A DNA stretch of 64,000 nt from Eunapius fragilis (taxonomy: Eukaryota; Porifera; Demospongiae; Spongillida; Spongillidae), in assembly GCA_963681505.1 (NCBI GenBank), contig OY811979.1, forward strand, positions 3,193,466 through 3,257,465. The letters run 5' to 3'. Of this stretch, positions 1 to 11,532 are shown in pieces. The translations under genes and the position numbers were made by a program. Positions within the stretch are counted from its first letter, which is position 1. Every line of letters begins with the position of its first letter. The notes under the pieces are model-generated. The model was not told where the DNA came from and made no database searches. It worked only from the letters and a program-made list of their open reading frames with translations.

Positions 1-99
1 TAGAGTATTTATACTGCCTAAAATTATTAATAAATATCTATTACATACATTATTAAATAGAACTTGATATGTGTCTATATGACATGTAAGGATAACGTG

Positions 100-375
100 C
101 CGGTAAATTTCGAAGCGATTGGTACTATTCCCGTCCTTTGAAACCGTTCCTAGCTCGAGTTATACCTTCCTAAGAAGAAGAAGAAGACGACGATGGAGAA
201 TTATTTTAGGACTGGGCACGAGAAACAGGAAATTGTTTGTTTCTCTATAACCATACCGTTTTATGACACGGAACAAACGTAGAACTGTAGATCGTTGTGC
301 TCCCATTCCGCCGCGATAAAGAGATAAGCGATCCGTTTCTCAGTTGTCCCTCCAGACGCTAGTGAAGTTTTATTA
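100..375. repeat. Dispersed repeat, copy A
   Basis: About 270 bp that closely match 31378-31612 in the same orientation. Shared stretches include GACTGGGCACGAGAAACAGG, GTAGATCGTTGTGCTC, GATAAAGAGATAAGCGATCC and GTCCCTCCAGACGCTAGTG. Similarity stops abruptly after AGTGAAGTTTTA in both copies, as expected for an element end. No coding potential or terminal inverted repeat was found, so the class of repeat is unknown. Confidence 0.75.
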
Positions 376-460
376 ATGACATTCATCAACCCTCAATCAA
401 TCCTATATTGAACCTGCTGCCGCAGGTTCAGATTCACTAGGGGCTTCATACTGTAAGTAG

Positions 461-720
461 CTAGTGATAAAATTGTTTTCGCACCAATGACTTCGGTCTT
501 CGACGGCGCCGTCGACCGCCGTTTCCGCATTTCTCACCGGAGCTGGCCAACGTGGGTTGCGGGCGGTGCTGCACGACGACCGGGTGGTGCCCTGACCCGC
601 CTCTCGGGGCGAAGTTAGAGACGTATAGCCGCGTCGCTCGGAGCGCGCCCGCGACCGAGGAGAGGGTCTCTTGAAACTTCATGGACGCCCCCGCATTTCT
701 GGAATGGGGCGGGGCACCAT
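461..720. other. GC-rich, CpG-rich island
   Basis: This stretch is strongly GC-rich and CpG-rich, with repeated CGACGG, GCGGGC and CGCGCC, inside AT-rich surroundings. A short minus-strand ORF crosses it but has no recognisable domain, and the open frame is easily explained by base composition. It could be a CpG-island promoter or first exon of a gene lying outside the window, or a fragment of a GC-rich transposon. It is followed by a G run at 748-762. Confidence 0.4.
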
Positions 721-2960
721 TTGATAGCCAAATTCAACTACGGGGTCGGGGGGGGGGGGGGGTAAGGATATGTACATGTACAGTGAGGTACCATATGTAC
801 ACTGTATGTACTAGTGTATGCAAATGTAATTTAAAATGCTGATTAAAAAAATAGTACAGAACAATCAGTCAACACTTTAAATGCATCAACAGTACAATAA
901 AAGACACTAAATGTTGATGTGGAGACAGCTTTTCAGTTGAATACGAACCTAAAACGATCACATAATCAGTCTGTGAGTTGTTTGTCCTGTGGTGTAATTT
1001 TCACACAACAGTCACAATCAGATAAGGCAGGCTGCTGCATAGACCTCCTGTAACCAAGATGTGCCCCAGCAGTCATTCCTTAGGTATGCAGGCACTATTT
1101 CACAGGAGGAAATTTAAATTTACTGTACCGGTGCATTACTGTCATCAATCCAGTCGGCATCCAGTCTCCCTCCACCTCAACCCCTGCTTCAACCGCTTCC
1201 CCAGATCATGCATCAGGTAAGAAGCTGGCCATTTCATGCACTCCTTCCCTCTCATGGCTTATTTGCTTTTCTTTCTGCTATCAGCTGTAGACAGGAAAGG
1301 TCAAAAGGATATGCTCTGTTAAGGTCTGTCTGAATGTGCACTGTAGCGTGCACACCAATTACTCTGCTTCAGTTACACTAATTGACCGCATGCAAATCAT
1401 TTTAGCCCTCTTTCTATGCACATGATATCCGTCCAGGTGTTATTGTTGGAACACTCAGCGGAAATTCTTGTGGGCCTCCTTCACAATGCCACATCCACTA
1501 CCCCCCTTACAACAATGGACACATCTAATCCTCTAGGCTTTCATAATGCCACATCCACTACCCCCCTTACGACAATGGACACATCTAATCCTCTAGGCTT
1601 AAGTCACTGCTGTGCACTTTTTTGGCGTATCCATGGCAACATGGCAACATAGTACATGTACACGTAGAGCATAGTTCTCTTACTGGATAAACAATAAATA
1701 CGAACTGGACAGGTTTAAATGGTTATAGCTTTATTCTGGAATCAGTTAATTAGCTGATCTTTTATTGTAAGATGGCTCTGATTAGGCAAATAATATTGAT
1801 AATGATAATATTCAGAATAAATGCACGCTTAATAAATGCACGTACAAAATTATTCAGAAATGCAGCAGAATACACTAATGAGAGTAAATATTGATGTAAA
1901 AATATGATAAACCATTAAATAATTAAATTCATATATTAGAAATCGCGTAACTTTGCTTATAACTATCCTTCGTGCTACAAATTTGTGTATTCGTGGGAGT
2001 CGGGTGAAGTGGAGGAGAAGGATGGAGATAGAAGATGGAGCAGGACTTCCATACATGCAAGAGTGACTTTATTCAATTAAATTTTATTTATTAATTTATT
2101 TATATATTTATTATTTTCTTAGTCCTTCTTCCCTATGTCACGGGTGTTCCGGAGAGGACATTTACGGATATTTAGATGTCCGATTGCACATTTATTACGT
2201 AAAAATGATGTTGCTAGCTAATTAACGCGCTACCATTTTCAAGGCCTGTTTCTGCTACTACCCAGTTTCACTATGCCTTTATATTGATAATTCCATGCAT
2301 AGTAACACACTACAAACCCAAATCAACTGCTCACATGTCCATCGCGTTTCAACATCAGGCGCAACGCTTTTAGTAATCACGTGCTGCTTAATTCGTTTAG
2401 AGGGCATCTTTTGGCGGGCTATTTGTGCGGCTCTCGAACTTCCTGGTGAGTTGTGACGATATAATACAGAACCTAGGGGCATTGTAGAATGATTTAAGCT
2501 GGGCCCCGTCTCGAGACGCGATATCTAGGACACATAAAATCGCAGTCGAAATCTTTAAATAATTATCAACACTTCGATTTTTATAGATGCTTTGCGATGG
2601 AGTTTCATTGCAGACAGCTTACAAAACATTGCAGGGTCTGCGGTGGGAGGTTAATTGGTGGTGGGTAAAAAGTCCAGAAGAACCATTTACAGCTCCCTAT
2701 CCTACAAAACGGAGCTCAAATTAGTCTTCGGTATTGATGTGATCGTTGATCACATCGAGATCCACCCACCATCATTTTGCAAACCGTGTAAGCTAAGTGG
2801 ATAGGGTGTTAAACGCTTCGAGGCAGAACAAGCTACATGTAGTACCGTTCAGAAGTTTGGTCACGCCCTACAAGTGGAAAGCCCACACTGCAGACAAGTG
2901 TGAAGTGAGTGAAGAGCATGCAAATTATACTTAATGTCTAACTAAATTTAATTGCATGAT
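721..2960. other. AT-rich non-coding stretch
   Basis: Apart from the 60-bp duplication at 1481-1600 I see no supported gene here. The short ORFs are scattered, have no domain and are consistent with chance. Confidence 0.5.
1481..1600 (+). repeat. 60-bp tandem duplication
   Basis: Two adjacent 60-bp units (1481-1540, 1541-1600), each containing AATGCCACATCCACTACC and GGACACATCTAATCCTCTAG, differ at only a few positions. Because 60 is a multiple of three, a weak ORF runs through both copies, but nothing else supports coding. Confidence 0.9.
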
Positions 2961-2993
2961 CACATTTAGGTTTGCCAGCATTTTGAAGTTCTG

Positions 2994-3945
2994 ATGAAAG
3001 GTGGTATGAAGAAAAAATGCGATAAAACAAATGGCCAAACATCAAGTGAATCACTGCAGTCATTAGTTGCACATATTGGGCACATTGCACCCAACACCTT
3101 TAATTTCAACCAAGGTGTCCAGCTGGCTGCTACACAATCACTCTCTGCCATCAGCCATTTAAAGTGTCCACTCTGCCATTGTATTCTGCACAGACCAGTA
3201 GAGCTACCATGCCAAAGTCTTGTCTGTGCAGAATGCATCATAACATGTCTGACATTGTCAGCAAACAACACATGTCCCTGTTGTTATGACAACTCACCTT
3301 TAACTGCTTCCAGCATAAATGCAGCTCCTGAACCTCCTCAGTGCTTGATGTAGCACTTCAGAACATTGGAGTGGAGCACCAGCAATACTTTGGGGGCACC
3401 TTTGTTGGTAACCACATTCACAAGACTTTAAAGGTCAGACAATTACAACTGTACTTAACTTATGTACATGTTTATCATTATACAGCCAACTAACCTGCAA
3501 CTCTTCTGCTCGTCTATATAAAATGTGGCCCAGCCATATCCTGTTCTCCTCATGGATGCTCAGCAGGTTGCAGACAAATTTGAAGGGGCATTTGCTAGGC
3601 TTGGAGTATGCCACTCCATCTATGACCAATGTTTTGTAACAGATGAGAAATGTGCAGAGTTAGGTAATAGCAACATGATGTCACAGTGGATAAGTATTAA
3701 CTATGTGAGATAAAGCTATTGTTTGCTTCATGGACTACTTTCGAACCAATTTCCCCAATGAGAATATCTCACCCAAAATGCACCTGTTGGAGGATCACAC
3801 AGTGGAGTGGGTGAGAAGGTGTAACGATTTGGCATGCTGCATGGGTGAACATGCAGGGTGCTGAATCGATTCACCGGCGTTTCAACGAACTGAACACCAC
3901 CTACAGTTCAATCAGAAACAAAGAAAAGAGGTTACTTTGTGTCGT
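2994..3945 (+). pseudogene. Decayed gene with RAG1-like RING finger
   Basis: The first block (2994-3350) encodes a cysteine-rich RING-like module: CPLCHCILHRPVELPC, then VCAEC, then CPCC. Spacing resembles the RAG1-type RING, but the histidine expected between the third and fourth cysteines is absent (C-Q-S-L-V-C). A second block (3525-3660) reads on in the plus strand and ends at a plausible GTAATA donor. A third (3722-3940) carries the motif PKMHLLEDH and then, after a 4-base slip near 3853, GAESIHRRFNELN. From memory of the family, a RING followed by PKMHxLExH and GExGxESIH occurs in multicopy, transposon-like genes of sponges and cnidarians. The order of blocks is seen; the family assignment is inference. 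Frameshifts make it a probable pseudogene. Confidence 0.55.
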
Positions 3946-4923
3946 CAAAGGGCACTTGTGCAGTTCCCCCCCCCCCACTTCAATTATTGATTTTATATAA
4001 ACTGGAAACTGTAGTGCCCGTCAAAGAGCACTTAATAAGTATTTTGCCAGACTCAATCCAGAGATCTCTGCTCAATCAGTGCTCAGCCACCACCCACAAA
4101 GAGAGCAAAACGCGCTGCTGCAGTATCGATATCGTGGATTTATACTCACCTACACTCTCTTCATACATTCAGCCCACTAAACTCAGTTCAACGTTCCCTA
4201 CACCCGACCGCACGCACTTGACAATATTTGCACGTTATACTTTTTAAGCACATATATCGCGTCTCAGAAAAAGAGTAACATAAAACGAAAGCTCGATCTA
4301 CGTACAATACCCTTGTAAAAGTCGTTTCTCAACTGAAAGTGCCTACGTTGGACAGTAACTAGTTTTGTAAACGTACCTACGCGTAAGTAGGCCGCTTTTG
4401 AACGACGCTTCTCCAAACCGAAACCATCTTCGATGCCCAAACACACCTTGTTCAGTAGAGCACAGGTTCATCTTCAACAACACCTCGTCTAAAGGGTCAT
4501 CACGTGTTCCATTCAGTAACTGTACATACAAATCATTACAACCGTTGCTAGGTGAGGTAAACGTCATTTCACAATTTCGGGGCGTAGGTCTGAATGTCCA
4601 CCAATTCACACTTCGATTCTTTAATTATTTATTGATCTTTGGCGAGCGCTACGCGTATACTTGAGTGGGTAAACGCTGACCTTGGCGATATGAACAATTA
4701 TCGTCGTAACAGCGCTGTGTATCATCAATGCATCATTACCGGGCACGCGGATTTCGATTATTAAATTTCAATATTAACTGTTCTATTGTTGTTTACATGT
4801 GCATTAGTGTTGAGGATTGAACGTGTGCCAACTTGATATAAGCACAAATTGGGAAACAAAGAAGCATGAATCTGAGGTGCAATGGGATTTAGTCTACAAG
4901 GGAAGAGGTAGAAGGCAGAGGGG

Positions 4924-7900
4924 TCACGTTAAAGGTGACACAGACTGCCTGGAGTGGGCTACAATTGGAGACGATTCAAACGGTGAGAATGCACTGTACT
5001 GAGCATTGTGGAAAGGTCCGTTGTGTCTGCATTCCATGCCACCTCCTCCCGACCCAGCCACAGAGGTCACATAGTAGCCAGAGGTGGTGGGTGTGGACAG
5101 GGTGATGGAAGGCTTGACATCCTGCTGGTCCCCAGGCGTGTACCTGCCACACGTGTATGGCATCTTGGTCTCCGCATAGCCGCCTCCCGTGCTGGGCGCG
5201 TACCCGTGGCTGTAACCCACAGAGAAGGAGGGTCCGTCGTGCGAGTACCCTTCCAGTCCGTACATGATGGGAGAGGTGTGGCTGTGATGCTGCGACGGCT
5301 GGTGTGAGACTGGGTACCCGTTGCCTGACATGTGGGTGGCATACTTTTCGCTGCAGTAAGAGGTCGGGGACCCACTGGTGGGCGTGGTCTGGTTGCTGCG
5401 GATGTGTGTCCCACTGTCCATCTTCTTGGACTTGGTACTTGGTTTCCTGTTCCGCGTCTGAATGGTCTCTTTACAGAGTGTCAGTGGTCGATTGTACTGT
5501 GAGATGGATGGAAGGGGCAATTCAACAGGTGTGCCTGTATTCCACTAATTTAAACACACACTCGCGTACACACACACAAGCTGCTCAGGACACACAGAAA
5601 TGAAAAGTTATGCTACGCAGTGAGGGGGTAGACACTCCTGTTGTCGCAAGCTGACCATACACACACAGCACAGCAGCTGGTGCGGACCTAATGGCAGCTT
5701 ATACTATACACCTCCAAGCCCACAAAAAGAGGAGCCCTTTGTATGGTACCACTATTGCCTTCCCATCCCATTACTGTACTCTCACCAACACCTTGTCCAT
5801 CAACACACGAAACCATACAATGAATGACTTGCCTGACCACACCAAAAGCGCACCCTTTAGCACCCCAAGCCCAGCAGCTGCTTACCCCTTTCAGTTTGTA
5901 GTAGAGTCCACACGGGTTGCAAACATGTTCACCACTCTCCATGCGCCTCCACAACACTGTCTTTGTAGTGCCACAGTTAGTGCACTTGTTGTTCATGTTG
6001 GAACAAAATAAAGGGAAAGGGAAGAAAAAAAAAATGATGAAGACGAGAAGCCAAGTTGGAGAACAGGAACAGAAAGTTTCAATGATTCACACTGCATTAT
6101 GATGGCTTCTTAGCCTGCTGCCAAAAGTGGTTAACTGTTCTCTTCCCCCCCTCTCCCCTCTCCCCCCCCCCTCCCCCCAAAGAAACCAAATATCCATGAC
6201 ATAAACAAACAACCTTTAAGTGGGATTACCTTCTTTTTCTGCCCACCACTGCGATTTGTTCCGTTCACGCAGTCAGTACAGGCCACAGGCATTGCAGAGG
6301 TACTTGCCTTCAGGATTCCTCCTCCACAGAGGTGTGGAGGAGGCCCCACAGTTGCTACAGAGGCGATTATAACTTAGTGACAGACCTGGATGAGAGGCAA
6401 AGAGAATGAAGCCCACTCTTCCACACACACTACTCATTGTTGAGCTATGGCAAATGAAACCGCAAGCTGATAGTCTTGAGCGCTAATTCTCTCAAGCATA
6501 CACTCACACAATCTCGGGCAAAGGGAGGGGACTTAAGGTTTGGTGTTTATACTGTGTGGAGGCAAGAGCAGACCACAGCTTTGACAGCAGTATGAATGGG
6601 CTTTGCCAGCAGGGTCATTCCGTGTCAAATCATCACACGTTTCTCCACCCATCTTTCAAACTCATGTGATCTTTGTGCTTATACAAGGATGCCAAAAATT
6701 AAATTTCCAAGACCAATACTTTTGATGCTAATGCTTGTTGAATGTTTGACCACAAAAGTAAAATAATAAATTTAATCACTTTATATCTCAGCCAGTGAGC
6801 AATGAGGTTTTGAACCCTATTAGTGGAACACATGAAGGTTGTTCTGTTTAATTGTTAAGTCTTCCCAATGAATAATTACAGCTTTAGTGTTGAAATAGGC
6901 ACTGATTGAAGATTATCAGATGAAGCATTGTTTTTTGTTCCTTTAAAAGATACCAAAGATCTAAGTGTGACCGAGTTATGTGATAAGTTTCAGAGTGGGA
7001 ACTGAATGGGATCTGGTTGGAACATAAGGTTGAACCTATTGGGTCTCTGGTAAAGTTGTTTTGGGTTTGTGACCATAACTAGCTGTTGAATCCTAGGTCT
7101 GTCAAAATTGTTATGACAATAATTGAAATACTCACATGCATTTGATGACAATTACGGTAATTTATTGTGCATGTGAACATACTGCCAGTGTAAACTGTAT
7201 TTCAATTATTGTCATAACAATTTCAGTTACAGGGATTCAACAGCTACTTATGGTCACAAACCCAAAACAACTTTACTAGTCTCATCCCCAGGCCGTCAAT
7301 ATTAAAAGTTAGGAAAAAAGACGGCCTGGTTATTGCCACTATGTTAGTGCGCATGCGCTGGCCATTACCTGGCAAACCATCTTCGGAAGCCACTGTGACA
7401 TCAGCAACCTTGCTGAGCCTGTTTGCAAGATCTGATGCCAAAGATTCCCCGCCGTCTTTTTTCCTAACTTTTATGCACCTATCATTGTTACGTGAGACCC
7501 CCCTCCCCTGGGGCGAAGTCGGGATTAGGTGGGGATTTGACGCGTGAATATTATTACTGGCCACACATTTGACCATAGTCGGGCACGTGTTTGACCTTTT
7601 ATCAGACCACGTAGTATAGACATTTGACCGGTTATTAACCCTCAACCAGGGGCAGTTTGCTTTAATAAAGGTCAAATCCCTCCCAATGCCCCAGGGGGGG
7701 GGGGGGGGGGTCTCACGTAACAATGATAGGCGCATTAATAATATTAACAGCCTGAGGACAAGGCTACAACTTTACCAGAGACCCAATAGGTTCAACCTTA
7801 TGTTCCAACCAGATCCCATTCAGTTCCCACTCTGACACTTATCACACAATTCGGTGACACATAGATCTTGGTATTTTTTTTTTTTTAAACAATACTTCAT

Positions 7901-8515
7901 CTGATAATCTTCAATCAGTGCCTATTTCAACACTAAAGCTGTAATCCTTCATTGGGAAGACTTAACAATTAAACAGAACAACCTTCATGTGTTCCACTAA
8001 TAGGGTTCAAAACCTCATTGCTCACTGGCTGAGATATAAAGTGATTAAATTTATTATTTTACTTTTGTGGTCAAACATTCAACAAGCATTAGCATCAAAA
8101 GTATTGGTCTTGGAAATTTAATTTTTGGCATCCTTGTATAAGCACAAAGATCACATGAGTTTGAAAGATGGGTGGCAAAACGTGTAATGATTTGACACGG
8201 AATGACCCAGCAGTGAAAATGGGGCGAGTACATAGGTTCAACTGGGACAGCTGATTTAAACAGCTGCAAAGTGGAAACACTTTCTATATTCATGAACTTG
8301 GGGACTAAATTAGTATCGACCTGCTGCTAAAAAACTACTGTTCTGCTTTGAATAATGTTGCACAGAAGCCATTACAAGACATACACAATAGCACTAACTA
8401 GTAAGCATATCCTCCATCCGTATTACGCAATCCAAACAGATTAACCTCAGTGTGCACACAATATGTAGATGGGGAATGTCTTAGCCAAGGAGTGTAAAAC
8501 TCATACAGTCCTCGG

Positions 8516-8597
<82 letters not shown>

Positions 8598-9330
8598 GTG
8601 CGCATACCGTACCTAGACCCTGTTGGTGGCAGTCCTTGTTGCTTCCGCTCATCAAGCACGTATTGGACCTTTTCTCGGCGGCGTAGTGAAGGTACAGCGG
8701 TGGCGGGCATGAGGAGGGAACCTGCTGCCTTCGGTGGTGCTGCTGGGTCTGTGTCACGTGGTGCGCGTTATGTTTCTGAGCCACGATGCTGTACATGTTT
8801 GTGTAAGGCGTAGAGTTCTGCTGCCAATGAGCCGAGTAACCATCCTTGTGTCCCTCCAAAGGCGTACTGCAGTTGCTCGAGGTAGCCGGACCGTTGGAAG
8901 GTGAGAGGAGGGAGCTGTTATTGGCCTCCGATGAGTTAGCGACGTCCGGAGGGGTAGGGAGGGAGGGGAAGTGGTGGTGGCTCCTCTTGTCCATCTGATC
9001 AGAGTCCATGTCGGCTTGGTGGATTGCGATGGTCTCGCTCCCCGTCGGGTGCTGCATCTGGTCACCTTTGGCGCTGTCCACGGGTGGGGACGGCGGGTAG
9101 TGGGCGAACTGCACCTGCGTGCACAGGGTGGCACGATACTGGACGATGGGCGGAGGAGGGGCACCCTCGCGGAGGACGCCCGGGGTGCGTGCGGCGACGA
9201 ACTGAGGCGTGAAGGCAGCCGCCGGATAGCATATGGCAGGGAACTGGAGTGAGCAGGCGTCGTGGATTCCCACCTCGGCACCGCCAAACTTCCACATGTC
9301 TTCTTCTCGAGCCATTGTGAGCGTATCCAT
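4924..9330 (-). CDS. GATA-family zinc-finger transcription factor (four exons)
   Basis: Four minus-strand coding exons with GT-AG borders: 9330-8613 (starts at ATG; a second ATG is at 9315), 6385-6230, 5984-5886 and 5496-4924 (TGA stop). Summed length is 1546 nt. Removing the one extra base seen in exon 2 gives exactly 515 codons including the stop, so phases agree at all junctions. The protein should bind GATA motifs in the nucleus and control development. Both fingers fit C-x2-C-x17-C-x2-C. The N-terminal region (about 240 residues) is rich in Pro, Ser, His and Gln; the C-terminal tail (about 170 residues) is rich in Ser, Gly, Tyr and His, as in GATA activation regions. Intron 1 begins near a (TG)n array and holds a large foldback element. 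Orthology to a particular vertebrate GATA cannot be settled by eye. Confidence 0.9.
5886..5984 (-). CDS. GATA gene exon 3 (C-finger)
   Basis: A clean 33-codon exon from acceptor AACAAG|TGC to donor AAAGGG|GTAAGC. It encodes [14 protein letters not shown], then [13 protein letters not shown]. The C-finger is the main DNA-binding finger in GATA proteins. Proline replaces the near-universal alanine in CNACGLYYK, and the link from the N-finger is shorter than usual. The next exon supplies [18 protein letters not shown], the basic tail that follows GATA C-fingers, which confirms the join. Confidence 0.88.
6230..6385 (-). CDS. GATA gene exon 2 (N-finger, one-base frameshift)
   Basis: The acceptor is CATCCAG|GTCTG. 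It encodes [14 protein letters not shown], then CNACGLY, a typical GATA N-finger. Directly after GLY the frame breaks: about seven bases lie between the TAC codon and VNGTNR where six are expected, so a stop codon appears in the reference frame near 6271-6276. After one base is discounted the exon continues with [13 protein letters not shown] to the donor AAG|GTAATC. The break is either a sequence error or a true mutation. Confidence 0.85.
6612..8208. mobile_element. 1.6-kb foldback transposon in the GATA intron
   Basis: Outer arms of about 440 bp (6612-7060 and 7750-8208) are near-perfect inverted repeats, starting GGGTCATTCCGTGTCAAATC. The short sequence AGCA flanks both ends and may be a 4-bp target duplication. 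Shorter inverted arms lie inside: 7060-7130 against 7196-7280, and further nested pairs at 7302-7327/7448-7470 and 7474-7497/7709-7731. No transposase is visible, so it is non-autonomous. A minus-strand ORF at 7244-7735 falls in the nested palindrome and is not credible as a gene. Confidence 0.8.
8517..8594. repeat. (CA)n microsatellite
   Basis: A pure CA/TG array of about 39 units lying roughly 20 bp inside intron 1 of the GATA gene, immediately downstream of the 5' splice site. It is read as (TG)n on the transcribed strand. Confidence 0.97.
8613..9330 (-). CDS. GATA gene exon 1 (N-terminal low-complexity region)
   Basis: Open for 239 codons from ATG at 9330 ([15 protein letters not shown]). 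The tract is Pro/His/Gln/Ser rich and has no Zn finger. It ends CTAG|GTACGG, leaving one base that joins GT of the next exon to make glycine. The frame stays open past the donor only because the (TG)n array has no stop codon, so an ORF call running to 8398 over-extends the exon. Confidence 0.8.
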
Positions 9331-9506
9331 AAGTTGAAACAAACTTCTTTTTTTTTTTCTCGATCGCTATTAATACTATATTGGGCTATTCCATTATTTA
9401 ACCGTACACCCCTATGGATGACAATAAATGGTGTCCAGGGGGGGGGGGGGGGGGGGGGGGGGTATTGGGAATATGTGAATATGTCCCGGGGGGGTGTTAC
9501 TAATTA

Positions 9507-9970
9507 TTCCATGAAGTACTCGTATTGCTTGGGCATGTTATATACTAATAATATAGAGGTTGCGTAGTAAACCGTATGCTAGAACAGGTGGTAAGTTAAA
9601 AATAATCAGCCCGTGATAGTTAAATACTATAATTTCCAACGTACGTACGTATGTCGTAAGTCCGCGTAACTTATTTGGCCTAGCGCCTATTGGTTGCTAT
9701 AGGTATGTTCGCTCCCACAAAAAGTACATAGCAACGCGTACTTCGCGACCATGCTTGCCATAAAACCTATACATGCCTGTACAGTAACAATTAACAAAGC
9801 AACGCTATTGTGGTGGTTCACTCTCAAGTCTCATAGTACAGGCCGAAAACATGTAGTTACTAGAAATTCCATGAAGTATTTGTATTGTGTGGACATGTTA
9901 TAGAGGTTGCGTTGTAACCGTATACTAGAACCTGTTGGTAGTAAATTTAAAATAATCAGCCCCTGATTTT
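9507..9970. repeat. Diverged direct duplication upstream of GATA
   Basis: About 105 bp at 9507-9618 recur at 9868-9970 in the same orientation. Both share TTCCATGAAGTA, GGACATGTTATA or its variant, AGAGGTTGCGT and AAAATAATCAGCCC. The pair lies within 650 bp upstream of the GATA start codon, so it may be in the promoter region. Function is unknown. A long G run lies between this pair and the gene (about 9438-9462). Confidence 0.7.
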
Positions 9971-10555
9971 TCTCGGCGCGGGTGCAAGCTAGTTAAATTA
10001 TGTACAATCACAGCCCCAGTCCATAACATGAATTACATCACTGCACGTTCGATAGGAAATGCGGTGATGTAATCCACCTGCGGATGAGTACCTGTTTTCA
10101 AATTTTGCACCCTGTTTATCCTTTCAATGGAGATGCACAAATTCATTTCCCCAGCCTACAATGAACCTTGCACTACTTACATCCAATGCAAGAACGTTCG
10201 TGACATAATCTGATAACACTGTTTATTGTACTGTCTCAATTATTCTAAGTGTCAATATAAAATAACATTAAATAACACAAATAAGTGTTTAGTATAGTTA
10301 AGTTTAGTTACATATTAGGCTTGGTGGGCTGTGGTGGTGGGGTTCTGGGCAACACGGAAACTTCAATGGCTGTTGTATAGGGGTTTTATGCATTTCATTT
10401 CTTTGTTCTAAATAATTGCGCATCTACAATCCAAAATCAATAATAGCCAGGTAAAACATATTACAAGTGAAACGAGAATCCATTGTTTCATACGCATTGC
10501 AGGCAGCCAAGGATATGCATTCAATGTTAACAATCGTATGAAGGCATAACAATAA

Positions 10556-10826
10556 CAAGTAAAGAAAAACATTCTCTAACGAGAAAGTTGGTGGGATATA
10601 GGAATTGAAGGCAAAGGTGGTGTAGAAAGGAAGGGAACAAGGTTTTGGGGAAAAGAAAAATGAGACAAGAATCCTATACTTAGCACATGTAAATGTAACA
10701 GAACCAAAAGAAATGTATCGTTTTTGTCTCACTTTTCAACCTTATTCCCTTCCTTCTTACACAACCTTTGACTCCAATTCCTATATCCCACCAACTTTCT
10801 CGTAAGAGAATGTTTTTCTTTACTTG
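10556..10826. mobile_element. Foldback MITE, family 1, full copy
   Basis: A 271-bp inverted-repeat element with ends CAAGTAAAGAAAAACATTCTC. The arms continue through AGAAAGTTGGTGGGATATAG and an AAGGAAGGGAA block. The same family occurs at 27856-28139 (full), 18899-19001 (one arm) and 20754-20802 (short remnant). Arms pair with mismatches, so this copy is older than the 27.9-kb one. There is no coding capacity. Confidence 0.85.
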
Positions 10827-11087
10827 CATTGTTTCCTCTAATTTTAATTTTATTGTCGATGATATCTGCAAACACTGGCAAGTATTGACAAGTTATAACT
10901 ATGACGCGTTGCCTCGTCAATTGAAGATCGGGCACTTATAATATGCCCCCCCCCCCTCCCCCCCTCCCCTTTCCCCACTTCCCCAACTTCAATTACCGTC
11001 ACGACGAGGCGCCCGCTTTTGTTCAGGATCAGCATGTACCGAATTGCGGGAGGACTCTAACTCGTCGAGCGTCTCGATTCTGGACGT

Positions 11088-11335
11088 CTATAGCCGCGAC
11101 GTTGTGCGAGAAAGAATTGCCGTAATGGCGTGTAATATTCATAGCCGTGACGTTGTGCGTGTGCTTACAAGTTAGTAATAGTATTCACAAGCCGTGACGT
11201 CGTGCGTGTGTTACAAGTAAGAATTGCCTTATATGGCATGTAAGTTTCATAGCCGTGACGTCGTGCGTGTGCTACAAGTTAGTAATAGTATTCACAAGCC
11301 GTGACGTCGTGCGTGTGCTACGTGCCACATTGTGG
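11088..11335 (+). repeat. CRE-like tandem repeats before the TRAF exon
   Basis: Five imperfect copies of AGCCGTGACGTCGTGCGTG, at about 11090, 11143, 11193, 11254 and 11299, are separated by 45-60 bp that also repeat (ACAAGTTAGTAATAGTATTC occurs twice). Each core has TGACGTCG or TGACGTTG, close to the CREB/ATF site. They sit 200-440 bp upstream of the TRAF RING exon. A regulatory role is inference. Confidence 0.8.
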
Positions 11336-11368
11336 TCGTGTGCGCGCTGCGTATCGATTGTGCGGTCG

Positions 11369-11416
11369 ATGTGGCACAAATAACATGCCATAGATGTGGC
11401 ACAAATAACATGCCAT
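11369..11416 (+). repeat. Tandem duplication, 24-bp class
   Basis: Two adjacent copies containing GATGTGGCACAAATAACATG followed by CCATA. They lie between the CRE-like array and the TRAF exon. Confidence 0.85.
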
Positions 11417-11532
11417 AGGCACACGCCTCAATGAAAAGTTACGTGCACGGATACTACTAGTACGTGTGAAAATGCCATTAAAAATTCACATCGATTTTGG
11501 GTCTCATTTTTGTTTTGTGTCTATAATTACAG

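Noticed and set aside
400..460. Possible 18S rRNA 3' end (GAACCTGCGG on the minus strand)
   Set aside because: Only about ten bases match, inside a local hairpin; no other rRNA sequence is near.
7244..7735. 163-codon ORF in the GATA intron
   Set aside because: It lies wholly in nested inverted repeats of a non-autonomous element and has no domain.
8398..8613. Extension of the GATA first exon to 8398
   Set aside because: The added residues are Cys-Val repeats from (TG)n; a good GT donor at 8612 joins in phase to the finger exon.
8469..9295. Several other ORFs over GATA exon 1
   Set aside because: They are GC-rich shadow frames of the real exon.
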